From Microbacterium sp. 1S1 (GTDB taxonomy: Bacteria; Actinomycetota; Actinomycetes; Actinomycetales; Microbacteriaceae): a stretch of 64,000 nucleotides of DNA. The stretch spans positions 124,001-188,000 of the forward strand of contig NZ_CP043430.1 of the NCBI RefSeq assembly GCF_008271365.1. Reading direction: 5' to 3'. The position numbers and the translations under genes were made by a program. This document shows, in pieces, positions 9,025-15,450 of the stretch. The notes beneath the pieces are model-generated. The model saw only the letters and a list, made by a program, of their open reading frames with translations, made no database searches and had not been told where the DNA came from. Numbering within the stretch: position 1 is the first letter of the stretch; every line of letters starts with the position of its first letter.

Positions 9025-9833
9025 CGCCCACCTCTTCCCGCACCGACATGGCGGGTCGTGAGGAGCAGGAGCTGCATGCCGACGGGCGTCCGCACCGGAG
9101 ACATCTCGGGCGCCAGGAAACCGGCCGCGACGAGTTCTTCGGAGAGGAGTCCAGGGTTCAGCACGTGCAGGCGACTCGTGAGGACGGGCACCTCCGCGCG
9201 CGGCGCGATGTCCGCGAGGCGGAGCCAGTTCACCACCCGCACGGCACCGTCGTCTTCGATCTGCTGCGCGAAGAGGTAGGGCTCGTCGCCGGCGTTTCCT
9301 GGGACCATGATCTCGCGGTCGGTCGCGACGGCGAGGGAGTCCGCCGACGCACCGTCCGCGATGGTGAGGGCGAAGACGCCGGCGGAGGCGAGATGACGGC
9401 GAACGCCCGCGTAGAGACGCGCCCGGCCTTCGCGATCGAGGAGGGTGATGGAGGTCGCCCCGAGGACGACGAGACCGAAGTGCTCGCCGAGCGCGAGGTC
9501 GCGCATGTCCGCCATGACACACTCGACCGTCGCCCCGTGCGGCACGGCGCCGCGGAGGCGCGCGAGCATGTCGGCCGAGAGATCGACCGCCGTGACCCGG
9601 TGTCCGGAGCGTGCGAGGGGGATCGTCAAGCGGCCGCTTCCCGCGGCGAGGTCGAGGACGGGCCCGGGGACCGTGCGCGCGAGCGCCAGGACCTCGCGGA
9701 TCTCCACGCGGTCCGGACCGACGAGCCGGTCGTAGAAGTCGGTGCCGGCCCCGACGTAGAGGTCCTGTGCCCTGGCGGTCGCGCCGACCAGGTCGAGCCG
9801 CGCAGCCACGGTCTCGGTGATCAAGGATGTCAT
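9021..9833 (-). CDS. mpaM: Daptide biosynthesis methyltransferase MpaM
   Basis: 270-residue class I SAM-dependent methyltransferase. Motif I is VLDLAAGSG (residues 59-67), followed by an acidic strand VTAVDLSADML and a motif at VECVMADMRDL. In the daptide pathway this enzyme is known to dimethylate the new C-terminal amine made by the aminotransferase. It sits directly after the three precursor genes and before mpaP, overlapping the latter by 4 bases. The ATG at 9833 is the only reasonable start in frame; a 3-codon open frame (ATG at 9841) ends inside it, with the Shine-Dalgarno-like AGGAG just upstream of both. Confidence 0.92.
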   Translation of the reverse strand: MTSLITETVAARLDLVGATARAQDLYVGAGTDFYDRLVGPDRVEIREVLALARTVPGPVLDLAAGSGRLTIPLARSGHRVTAVDLSADMLARLRGAVPHGATVECVMADMRDLALGEHFGLVVLGATSITLLDREGRARLYAGVRRHLASAGVFALTIADGASADSLAVATDREIMVPGNAGDEPYLFAQQIEDDGAVRVVNWLRLADIAPRAEVPVLTSRLHVLNPGLLSEELVAAGFLAPEMSPVRTPVGMQLLLLTTRHVGAGRGGR

Positions 9834-9841
9834 CCGTGCAT
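9830..9841 (-). other. Possible minicistron overlapping the mpaM start
   Basis: ATG-CAC-GGA-TGA on the minus strand: a three-codon frame whose stop overlaps the mpaM ATG (ATGA). The purine-rich AGGAGAGG lies 5 bases from this ATG and about 10-13 from that of mpaM, so ribosomes might start here and re-initiate on mpaM. It could equally be chance. Confidence 0.3.
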
Positions 9842-9863
9842 CGCCTCTCCTCGATGGATGGTC

Positions 9864-9890
9864 GGGGGGGGGGGGCGGACGATCCCGCCC
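9864..9890 (-). repeat. G12/C12 homopolymer plus hairpin between precursors and mpaM
   Basis: The plus strand has 12 consecutive G (9864-9875), the longest homopolymer I noticed in the window. It overlaps a perfect 6-bp hairpin (GGGCGG / CCGCCC, 9873-9890, six-base loop). In the transcript the hairpin comes first and the C12 tract follows. There is no U-tract, so it is not a standard terminator, but it may pause polymerase, set the ratio of precursor to enzyme message, or vary in length by slippage. Confidence 0.6.
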
Positions 9891-9900
9891 GCACCCTCGG

Positions 9901-10020
9901 TCAGGTCGCGATGGCGGCGGCTCCGCCGATGATCGCGATGATGTAGCTCGCGTGCTCCCACCACTCGAGCGGCGTGTCGATCTGTTCGAGTTCGAGGAAC
10001 TCCAGCGACGTGGACTGCAA
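9901..10020 (-). CDS. mpaA3: Daptide precursor peptide 3 (TTG start)
   Basis: 39-codon gene too short for usual gene calling. A strong Shine-Dalgarno (GGAGG) that overlaps the stop of the preceding precursor lies 7 bases before TTG at 10020, the only suitable start in frame. The leader has the shared motif FLELEQIDTP (residues 8-17), followed by a Trp pair and a hydrophobic segment ending IIGGAAAIAT. The C-terminal Thr is the residue that daptide enzymes convert to the dimethylated diamine. Numbering of the three precursors follows operon order and is mine. Confidence 0.88.
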   Translation of the reverse strand: MQSTSLEFLELEQIDTPLEWWEHASYIIAIIGGAAAIAT

Positions 10021-10030
10021 CGTGCACCTC

Positions 10031-10156
10031 CTAGGTCAGAGCGAGAATTCCGATGATCACGCCCACGGCGAAGCCGCGGATGTAGTCGTCGGCATCGCCC
10101 GGCGCGTCCATGGCCTCGAGCTCGGTGAACTCGAGCGCCGGCAGTGCTGCGGTCAT
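10031..10156 (-). CDS. mpaA2: Daptide precursor peptide 2
   Basis: 41-residue peptide, ATG at 10156 preceded by AAGGAGG. The leader motif is FTELEAMDAP (residues 10-19), then an acidic DADDY stretch and a hydrophobic tail ending GVIIGILALT. The final Thr and the 22-residue distance from the motif Pro to the end match precursor 3. The TAG stop overlaps the Shine-Dalgarno of precursor 3, so the two are probably translationally coupled. Confidence 0.9.
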   Translation of the reverse strand: MTAALPALEFTELEAMDAPGDADDYIRGFAVGVIIGILALT

Positions 10157-10199
10157 GCGTCCCTCCTTCCTTTGTCCGATCGAGCGCTGTCGGGCGGCA

Positions 10200-10334
10200 T
10201 CACGTGGCGGCTGCCGCGCCGATCCCGATGAGGACCAGCGCGCTGATCACGCCCTGGTAGAAGCTGTCCCAGCTGGGGGCCTCCATCGGGTCGAGCTCCT
10301 GGAACCGGATGCTCATCTCCGTGCTTTCGGTCAT
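10200..10334 (-). CDS. mpaA1: Daptide precursor peptide 1
   Basis: 44-residue peptide starting MTESTEM, with ATG at 10334 and a very strong Shine-Dalgarno (GAGGAGGTGA) that contains the mpaB stop codon 5 bases upstream. The leader motif is FQELDPMEAP (residues 11-20). The rest is a helix-prone hydrophobic segment (SFYQGVISALVLIGIGAAAAT is the last part) ending in the C-terminal Thr needed for daptide maturation. The acidic N-terminal half and hydrophobic C-terminal half are typical of a leader and a membrane-active core. Confidence 0.92.
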   Translation of the reverse strand: MTESTEMSIRFQELDPMEAPSWDSFYQGVISALVLIGIGAAAAT

Positions 10335-10339
10335 TCCCG

Positions 10340-11512
10340 TCACCTCCTCTCCGCCACTCGGGGCCGGCGGTCGCCGACCGCGGTCGTGCTCCACCGGGAG
10401 TCGTGGAGCACGGCGCGGACGTCCGCGGCGCGGATTCCGCGCAGCATGGGGCGGTGATCTCCCCACGCCGTCTCCACCGCCGCGGCGATCCGGTCGATCT
10501 CCCGTGCGCTCGGGCGCGGTGCCGAGGGGAGGCCTGCCTGATCGACGAGGACGGCGATGCCGATGGCGGGGTCGCGGGGCAGCGCCGTCGCGCCCGTGAC
10601 GTCCGTCCAGAAGGCGTCGAGGCTGGCGCGATCGCCCCAGCGCGGATCGCCCGCGGCGATCTGCGCCCAGACGGCGGCGATGACCGCTGCGGTCGCCGTC
10701 ATCTTGCGGACGCCGAGATGGAAGGCGACCTCGTTCGCGAGGTACCAGTGCCGGGCGCTGTACGGGTCGCGACCGCGGAGCGCGGCCGTGCGCTGGGTGG
10801 CGGCACTCAGCCGCGCCAGGCGCAGCCGCCCCGTCGTCGACATCGCGTCCCCCCTGGCCGCCTCGAGCAGCGCCCTGCCGAGCGTCCGCGCGTCGCGGTC
10901 GGCTCGCTCCGTCCGCGGACTCGTCGAGGCTCCGGCCACCCGGAGGAAGGCTTCCAGCGCGCCTTCCCGCACGGCAGCCGGCACGAGTGTGGCGAACTGG
11001 TCGGGGTCGAGGACGGCGTGGCGCGGCCGCAGCGGCCGACCGACGAGAAGCCGGGAACCGCGCCGGTGCCGGAGGACGGCCACGCTGTTCGTCTCCGAGG
11101 AGGTGCCGATCGTCGTCGGCACCGCGACGATGTCGACGGACGGAGGGGCGTCCGGCAGGATCGTGAGCGCCGAGATCTCCGCGTGCCGGAGGGCGAAGTC
11201 CAGAAGGCGCCCGGGGCTGAGCGCGAGGGCCGCGATCTTGCTCGCATCGAGGACGCTTCCGCCTCCGACGGCCACGATGACCTCGGGTGGTCGTCGGACG
11301 AGCTCCTCGGCGATCACGAGGACCCCGACCTCATCCACCGCTCCCGTGTCCACCGTCATCCTGCGGGCCGGGTGCGCGGTGGGAAGGGGGTACGCGACGG
11401 CCGCGTCGGCGATCACCAGCGTGTCCCGTCCCGCCGTGAGACGGACCATCGCCTCTCGTGCGCGGGGCCCGTGCCACAGCGTGGGGACGCGTGCGCTGAA
11501 CGGCGCGGTCAT
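10340..11512 (-). CDS. mpaB: Daptide biosynthesis oxidative decarboxylase MpaB (iron-ADH fold)
   Basis: 390 residues of the iron-dependent alcohol dehydrogenase superfamily. The nucleotide-binding motif GGGSVLDASK is at 83-92 and VPTTIGTSSETNS at 131-143. In daptides this protein, with MpaC, is reported to oxidise and decarboxylate the C-terminal Thr to an aminoketone-type intermediate. The expected metal-ligand motifs of the family (DAxxH and the late HG) are not recognisable: EGALEAF and FHLGVRKMTAT stand there. ATG at 11512 overlaps mpaD by 4 bases (ATGA), which fixes the start. Confidence 0.9.
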   Translation of the reverse strand: MTAPFSARVPTLWHGPRAREAMVRLTAGRDTLVIADAAVAYPLPTAHPARRMTVDTGAVDEVGVLVIAEELVRRPPEVIVAVGGGSVLDASKIAALALSPGRLLDFALRHAEISALTILPDAPPSVDIVAVPTTIGTSSETNSVAVLRHRRGSRLLVGRPLRPRHAVLDPDQFATLVPAAVREGALEAFLRVAGASTSPRTERADRDARTLGRALLEAARGDAMSTTGRLRLARLSAATQRTAALRGRDPYSARHWYLANEVAFHLGVRKMTATAAVIAAVWAQIAAGDPRWGDRASLDAFWTDVTGATALPRDPAIGIAVLVDQAGLPSAPRPSAREIDRIAAAVETAWGDHRPMLRGIRAADVRAVLHDSRWSTTAVGDRRPRVAERR

Positions 11513-12768
11513 GCCGCTCCCTGCCGCACGCGCGCCAGGCCGGCCCGAACGGCCCGGTCGGTCTCGGCCACCTCCGCCGCCGTGAAGCCGTAGCCGGGGA
11601 TGAGCTGGAAGGAGCTGGGACCGGGGTGGACCACGACGCCGCTGTCGGCGATGGCGGACACCACCTGCAGGACGTCGGCCCCGGAGAGCGGCGACCCGTC
11701 CGGGCGGCGGAGCCCCACCCCGACGAAACAGCCGCTGCCGGTGACGCCGGTGACGATCCCGTCGTCCTGCCAGGTCCGCGCGAGGTGGTGCACCGTCGTC
11801 GCCAGTGCCTGCGTGGTCGTCTCGACGTCGATGCGGCGGAGCTCGTCGATCACGGCGAGGACCGCGGCCGCACACGCCGGCGTGCCCGCCTGCGTCTCCC
11901 CGTGGACGAAGGTCCAGCCGCCGCGGGCGAACGCCGTCGCGATACGGTCTCCGACGAGGAGCGCCGCAGCCCCCATCGCGCCGTTCGTCAGCGCCTTCGA
12001 CACGATGAGGACGTCCGGAGCCGCCGCCCAGCGGTCGGTCGCGAACAGGGCACCGGTGCGCCCGAATCCCGTCGCGACCTCGTCCGCGACCAGCAGGAAC
12101 CCGTGCCGCTCCCGCAGCTCCAGGAGGCGGCGGACGAAGGCCCCGGACAGCGCGTGGGCACCGCTGCCCAGGACGGGCTCCACCACGACGGACGCGACTC
12201 GGGACCCTTCACGCTCCACGAGCGCCGCGAGCTCCGCCCCGTCGTCGGTGTGCGACACGTGCCGCACCGCTCTCCTGTCGACGCCGTAGACCGACTGCAG
12301 CAGGTCGTCGCCGCTCAGCACGTGGCTGCCGTACATCGTGCCGTGATAGCTCCCGCGCAGCCCCACGACGAGGGAGCGCGAACCCGAGCCCTGCTGCGCC
12401 CAGTACTGCCGCGCGAGCTTCATCGCGGCGTCATTCGCGGCCCCGCCCGACGTGGAGAAGATCACGCGCCGGTAGCGCTCGGATCCCGCGAGGGCGATGA
12501 GGGCATCGGCGGCGTCTTCGGCGTACCGGTGCGGGGCACGGAACAGGGAGAGGTACGAGGCGTCACGCGTCGCCCTGCTCACGGCCTCCGTCACGGCGGG
12601 GTTGCCGAAGCCGAGCGGAACGTTCCACAGCCCACTCGTCGCGCAGAGGCGTTCGGAGCCGTCGGCATAGAAGAGGCGATGTCCGGAGGCGCCGATCGTC
12701 ACGCGATCCGGAGGAAAGGCGGTGTCAGCGGGGAGCATCGACGTCCACAGCGCGTGCGGCACACTCAT
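11509..12768 (-). CDS. mpaD: Daptide biosynthesis aminotransferase MpaD
   Basis: 419-residue class III PLP-dependent aminotransferase. The PLP lysine is Lys258 in VSKALTNG, the ring-binding Asp is 229 in VADEVATGFGRTG, and the phosphate-binding region is STSGGAANDAAMKLAR near 105-120. In the pathway it aminates the ketone left by oxidative decarboxylation of the C-terminal Thr. Both ends overlap neighbours by 4 bases (mpaC upstream, mpaB downstream), so expression is coupled. Confidence 0.92.
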   Translation of the reverse strand: MSVPHALWTSMLPADTAFPPDRVTIGASGHRLFYADGSERLCATSGLWNVPLGFGNPAVTEAVSRATRDASYLSLFRAPHRYAEDAADALIALAGSERYRRVIFSTSGGAANDAAMKLARQYWAQQGSGSRSLVVGLRGSYHGTMYGSHVLSGDDLLQSVYGVDRRAVRHVSHTDDGAELAALVEREGSRVASVVVEPVLGSGAHALSGAFVRRLLELRERHGFLLVADEVATGFGRTGALFATDRWAAAPDVLIVSKALTNGAMGAAALLVGDRIATAFARGGWTFVHGETQAGTPACAAAVLAVIDELRRIDVETTTQALATTVHHLARTWQDDGIVTGVTGSGCFVGVGLRRPDGSPLSGADVLQVVSAIADSGVVVHPGPSSFQLIPGYGFTAAEVAETDRAVRAGLARVRQGAA

Positions 12769-13835
12769 CGGGCGCCTTCCCCCGAGGCATCCTCGACCGG
12801 ACCACCGAGGTGGACGCGGAGCGCGGCGAGCGCGTCCAGACACAGGCGCCGGGCGTGGGCGTCGGGCACGCCACAGGCGCGGGCCACGCGCGCGGCCGCC
12901 AGCGCGCGCGTGCCCGAGGTCTGGACCGCGTCGACCACCGCGGCGGTCAGCGGGGACAGGAGATGCCGGCGGAGGGTCCTGACGTCGGCAAGCAGGAAGC
13001 CCTCGGCAGTGTCGAGCAGGAACGGATCGTCGGGCAGGGGCTCGGCATCCGCGAGGTCGTCGTCGAGGAGCGCCCACCCGAAGCCCGCGATCCGGGCGGT
13101 GCCGTTCGGCAGGCGGAGCATCTTGCGGAGATCGGCCGCGTCGAGGTACCGGCTGAGCCACGGCCGGGCGTCGAGCTCGGCGACGAGGTCCGCCGCGCCT
13201 GGCACGCTGCCCAGTGCCGACATCAGGGGCACGGTTCGTCCGAGGACGGCCGGCAGGTCGTCCACGTGGCCGATCGCCTCCCCCTGCAGGCCGAGATGCA
13301 CGCCGCCGCCCGCGTCGACGCGGACGGCGCACGGAGTCTCCTCCCGGTGGGGCCGCGCGAGAGCGGCGCGGTCCGCCAACAGCACCCGCGGGTCGAGCAT
13401 CGCGGCGGCGAACACTCCGGTGGCGCGGGCGAGATCGGCGTCGTCCAGGAAGGCACGCCAGCTGCCCTCGTCGAAGAACCGCACCGCCGTCGGTCCGACG
13501 ATCTGGACGAACGAGGCCGCGATGTAGTCCTGAAGCTCGACGCCGCGCTCACCCAGGAACAGTTCGTCGCCGAGGTCGGCGAGCCTGCCCTCGTAGCCGA
13601 CGACGACCCGCGCCGCCCCCGGCCGAGGCACCGATCCTGCGGGCTCGAGGATCACGTCCTCAGGGTCGGCTGCAGCAGCGACGGATGCAGCCCCGACCTC
13701 CGTCTCGCGCAGGAACACGCGACCGCGCGCCCCCTGCCCGCCGGTGATCCACGCCCGCAGGGCATGCGGCCCGAGGAGCGGGTCTTCGCCCGTCCCTCCC
13801 TCGTCCTGCCGTGCCGTCGTCGCACTCGACCCCAT
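12765..13835 (-). CDS. mpaC: Daptide biosynthesis RiPP recognition protein MpaC
   Basis: 356-residue protein without a recognisable catalytic motif. In described daptide loci the protein in this position carries the RiPP recognition element that binds the leader and is needed by MpaB. Here the C-terminal 90 residues (from GFLLADVRTLRRHLL) are rich in short helices and look like a winged-helix; the central part contains the hydrophobic LQDYIAASFVQIVGPTAVRFFD region. It is the first gene of the operon. ATG at 13835 has only a weak G-rich ribosome site. The assignment rests mainly on operon position and general resemblance. Confidence 0.82.
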   Translation of the reverse strand: MGSSATTARQDEGGTGEDPLLGPHALRAWITGGQGARGRVFLRETEVGAASVAAAADPEDVILEPAGSVPRPGAARVVVGYEGRLADLGDELFLGERGVELQDYIAASFVQIVGPTAVRFFDEGSWRAFLDDADLARATGVFAAAMLDPRVLLADRAALARPHREETPCAVRVDAGGGVHLGLQGEAIGHVDDLPAVLGRTVPLMSALGSVPGAADLVAELDARPWLSRYLDAADLRKMLRLPNGTARIAGFGWALLDDDLADAEPLPDDPFLLDTAEGFLLADVRTLRRHLLSPLTAAVVDAVQTSGTRALAAARVARACGVPDAHARRLCLDALAALRVHLGGPVEDASGEGAR

Positions 13836-13875
13836 GATCCCCCCAGAGAACCGGATCCGTCTGACGCGGTTGCGT

Positions 13876-13887
13876 CTTCATATGAAG
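13876..13887. promoter_or_regulatory. 12-bp perfect palindrome at the daptide promoter
   Basis: CTTCATATGAAG is a perfect 12-bp palindrome overlapping the candidate -10 box and expected start of the mpa transcript. Position and symmetry suit a dimeric repressor. No regulator gene lies in the operon. Confidence 0.4.
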
Positions 13888-13913
13888 GTAGCTTTGCCTC
13901 GAATGCGGTGCAA
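13885..13913 (-). promoter_or_regulatory. Candidate promoter of the daptide operon
   Basis: On the minus strand TTGCAC (13913-13908) and TACCTT (13890-13885) are separated by 17 bases, a good sigma-70-type arrangement, about 50 bases upstream of the mpaC ATG. The region is visibly richer in A/T than its surroundings. Confidence 0.5.
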
Positions 13914-14000
13914 TATTACAGCTCCGCCAGCTCCAGGCCGGGATCTGCGGTATGTCACGAGGCCCGCAGGACATCGGATAGGATGGACAGGTTGTTCCTT

Positions 14001-14088
14001 GGTGACGTGTCCGAGCGGCCGAAGGAGCACGCTTGGAAAGCGTGTGTTGTGCAAGCAACCGCGGGTTCGAATCCCGCCGTCACCGCCA
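14001..14088 (+). tRNA. tRNA-Ser (GGA)
   Basis: Class II tRNA with a long variable arm. The acceptor stem GGTGACG pairs with CGTCACC, the anticodon loop is TTGGAAA (anticodon GGA), the T-arm GGTTCGAATCC is intact, and the 3' CCA is encoded (14086-14088). Confidence 0.96.
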
Positions 14089-14132
14089 GAAACGAAGAAG
14101 ACCTCCGCATCGCGGAGGTCTTCTTCGTTTCT
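14088..14132. terminator. Bidirectional terminator between tRNA-Ser and the GNAT gene
   Basis: A perfect 21-bp stem (14088-14108 with 14112-14132) and a 3-base loop. The outer part is A/T-rich on both sides (AAACGAAGAAG / CTTCTTCGTTT), giving a U-rich tail in either direction. Confidence 0.85.
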
Positions 14133-14140
14133 CGCTGCTG

Positions 14141-14743
14141 TCAGGTGTCGAAGCGTATCCCGTAGGTCAGTCCGCCCGGCGCGGAGGGGAGCCGGGTCAT
14201 GCCGAGGCGCTCGTAGAAGGCGGCAGCGCCGACGTTGGCGGGGTCCATCCCCAGGTGCAGCGCCGGGACGTCTCGTTCGCGCAGTGTGGCGAAGAGCGTC
14301 TCGATCAGGGCGCGGCCGAGCCCCTGCCCCTGGGTCTCCGGCAACAGGTCGATGTGCAGATGCGCGGGGTACTCCGTGGCGTTGGGCTCGACACCCGGTT
14401 CCCGCGTGTAGCCGTATTCGATCAGCTTCTCCTCGCGGGTCTGAGGATCGGCCGACCGGGGGTAGCGTGCATGCAGGGCGGGCCACCACTCGTCGCGGAA
14501 CCAGGCGGAGAACGCGTCGGTGTCGTCGGTCGCGACCAGGTAGCCGATGGCGCGCCCGTCGTCTGCCTCCACGACCCACGCGAGGTCGGGGTGCCGCTCG
14601 ACGTAGGGCACGGCGAAGAGGTTGCCCCAGAGCTCGTCATCCGACAGCACACCGGTGGCGTCTCCCCCGGCGTCCGCCGTCTTCACGCAGATCTCGAACA
14701 TCGCCGCGCGATCGGTCGGGCGGTAGGGGCGGATACGCGACAC
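14141..14743 (-). CDS. GNAT-family N-acetyltransferase
   Basis: 200 residues. Acetyl-CoA-binding motif A of the GNAT fold is seen at LPETQGQGLGRALIETLF (Q-x-x-G-x-G/A type), followed by the motif B-like AAAFYERLGMTRL. The N-terminus IRPYRPTDRAAMFEIC is typical. The long insert (residues about 45-120) resembles GNAT proteins annotated as related to glycoside or aminoglycoside modification, but the substrate cannot be named. Single gene, convergent with tRNA-Ser. Confidence 0.9.
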   Translation of the reverse strand: MSRIRPYRPTDRAAMFEICVKTADAGGDATGVLSDDELWGNLFAVPYVERHPDLAWVVEADDGRAIGYLVATDDTDAFSAWFRDEWWPALHARYPRSADPQTREEKLIEYGYTREPGVEPNATEYPAHLHIDLLPETQGQGLGRALIETLFATLRERDVPALHLGMDPANVGAAAFYERLGMTRLPSAPGGLTYGIRFDT

Positions 14744-14761
14744 GGATGCTCCTCGGAAGGG

Positions 14762-15403
14762 TCAGGGTGCGCTCAGCCTATCGGCGTGTGCGGCCGGCTC
14801 GACGTCGCGACGGATCCACGGCACGAGCCAGGCGCCGAGCACGAGGACGACGCCGGCGCCGACGAGGGCGCCGCCGAGCGTGTCCGTCGCCCAGTGCACC
14901 GACAGGAACGTGCGCGACAGCGCCATGAGCACGATCCATGCGGCCCCCACGATCGCCATCCACACTCGGGGGAACAGGACCCAGAGCACGAGCGCGATGG
15001 TCGCGGCGTTCGCGGTGTGACCGGACGGGAAGGAGCCGTAGTCGCTCACGACGAGCATGTCGTGGGGACGAGCGCGACCGAAGATGTTCTTCAGGAGTTG
15101 CACGGCACCCGCGCTGACGAGGAAGCAGAAGGCGGCGAAGAGGGCACCTCGCCATCGCCGCAGGAGCAGCAGGACCAGGATGGTCCCCAGCGGGACGGCG
15201 AGGATGGCCACCCACCCTCCGCCGATCCAGTTCAGCGCGAGCGCGAAGCTCAGCATCCAGTCCGCGCGGATCGCGCCGATCGTGTCGTTCCACCACTGGT
15301 CGAGGCCCGGTGTCTGCGGATACACGAAGACGACGAGCGCGCCGAGGGCGGTGGCCAGGAACAGGCAGGCGACGCCCCACCACAGCAGCATCCGTCGATT
15401 CAT
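14762..15403 (-). CDS. PAP2-family membrane phosphatase
   Basis: 213 residues with about six membrane helices. The three PAP2 motifs are present: KNIFGRARP, PSGH, and SRTFLSVHWATD. Such enzymes dephosphorylate lipid phosphates (phosphatidic acid, undecaprenyl diphosphate or similar) at the outer membrane face. ATG at 15403 is taken because it begins just before the first helix; the ribosome site is weak. The substrate is uncertain. Confidence 0.92.
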   Translation of the reverse strand: MNRRMLLWWGVACLFLATALGALVVFVYPQTPGLDQWWNDTIGAIRADWMLSFALALNWIGGGWVAILAVPLGTILVLLLLRRWRGALFAAFCFLVSAGAVQLLKNIFGRARPHDMLVVSDYGSFPSGHTANAATIALVLWVLFPRVWMAIVGAAWIVLMALSRTFLSVHWATDTLGGALVGAGVVLVLGAWLVPWIRRDVEPAAHADRLSAP

Positions 15404-15450
15404 CGTCCCATTGTGACCGATGCCCCCGTGATCGCGGGTCGGCGTGCCGG

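Noticed and set aside
9830..10027. 66-codon frame starting GTG/ATG near 10027 on the minus strand as a fourth daptide-operon peptide
   Set aside because: It overlaps precursor 3 in another frame, is Arg/His-rich and lacks the leader motif and terminal Thr.
14088..14132. The 21-bp inverted repeat as an attachment site or insertion-sequence end
   Set aside because: It is directly after the tRNA, lies between convergent genes, and has A/T-rich outer arms like a terminator; no second copy or transposase was seen.
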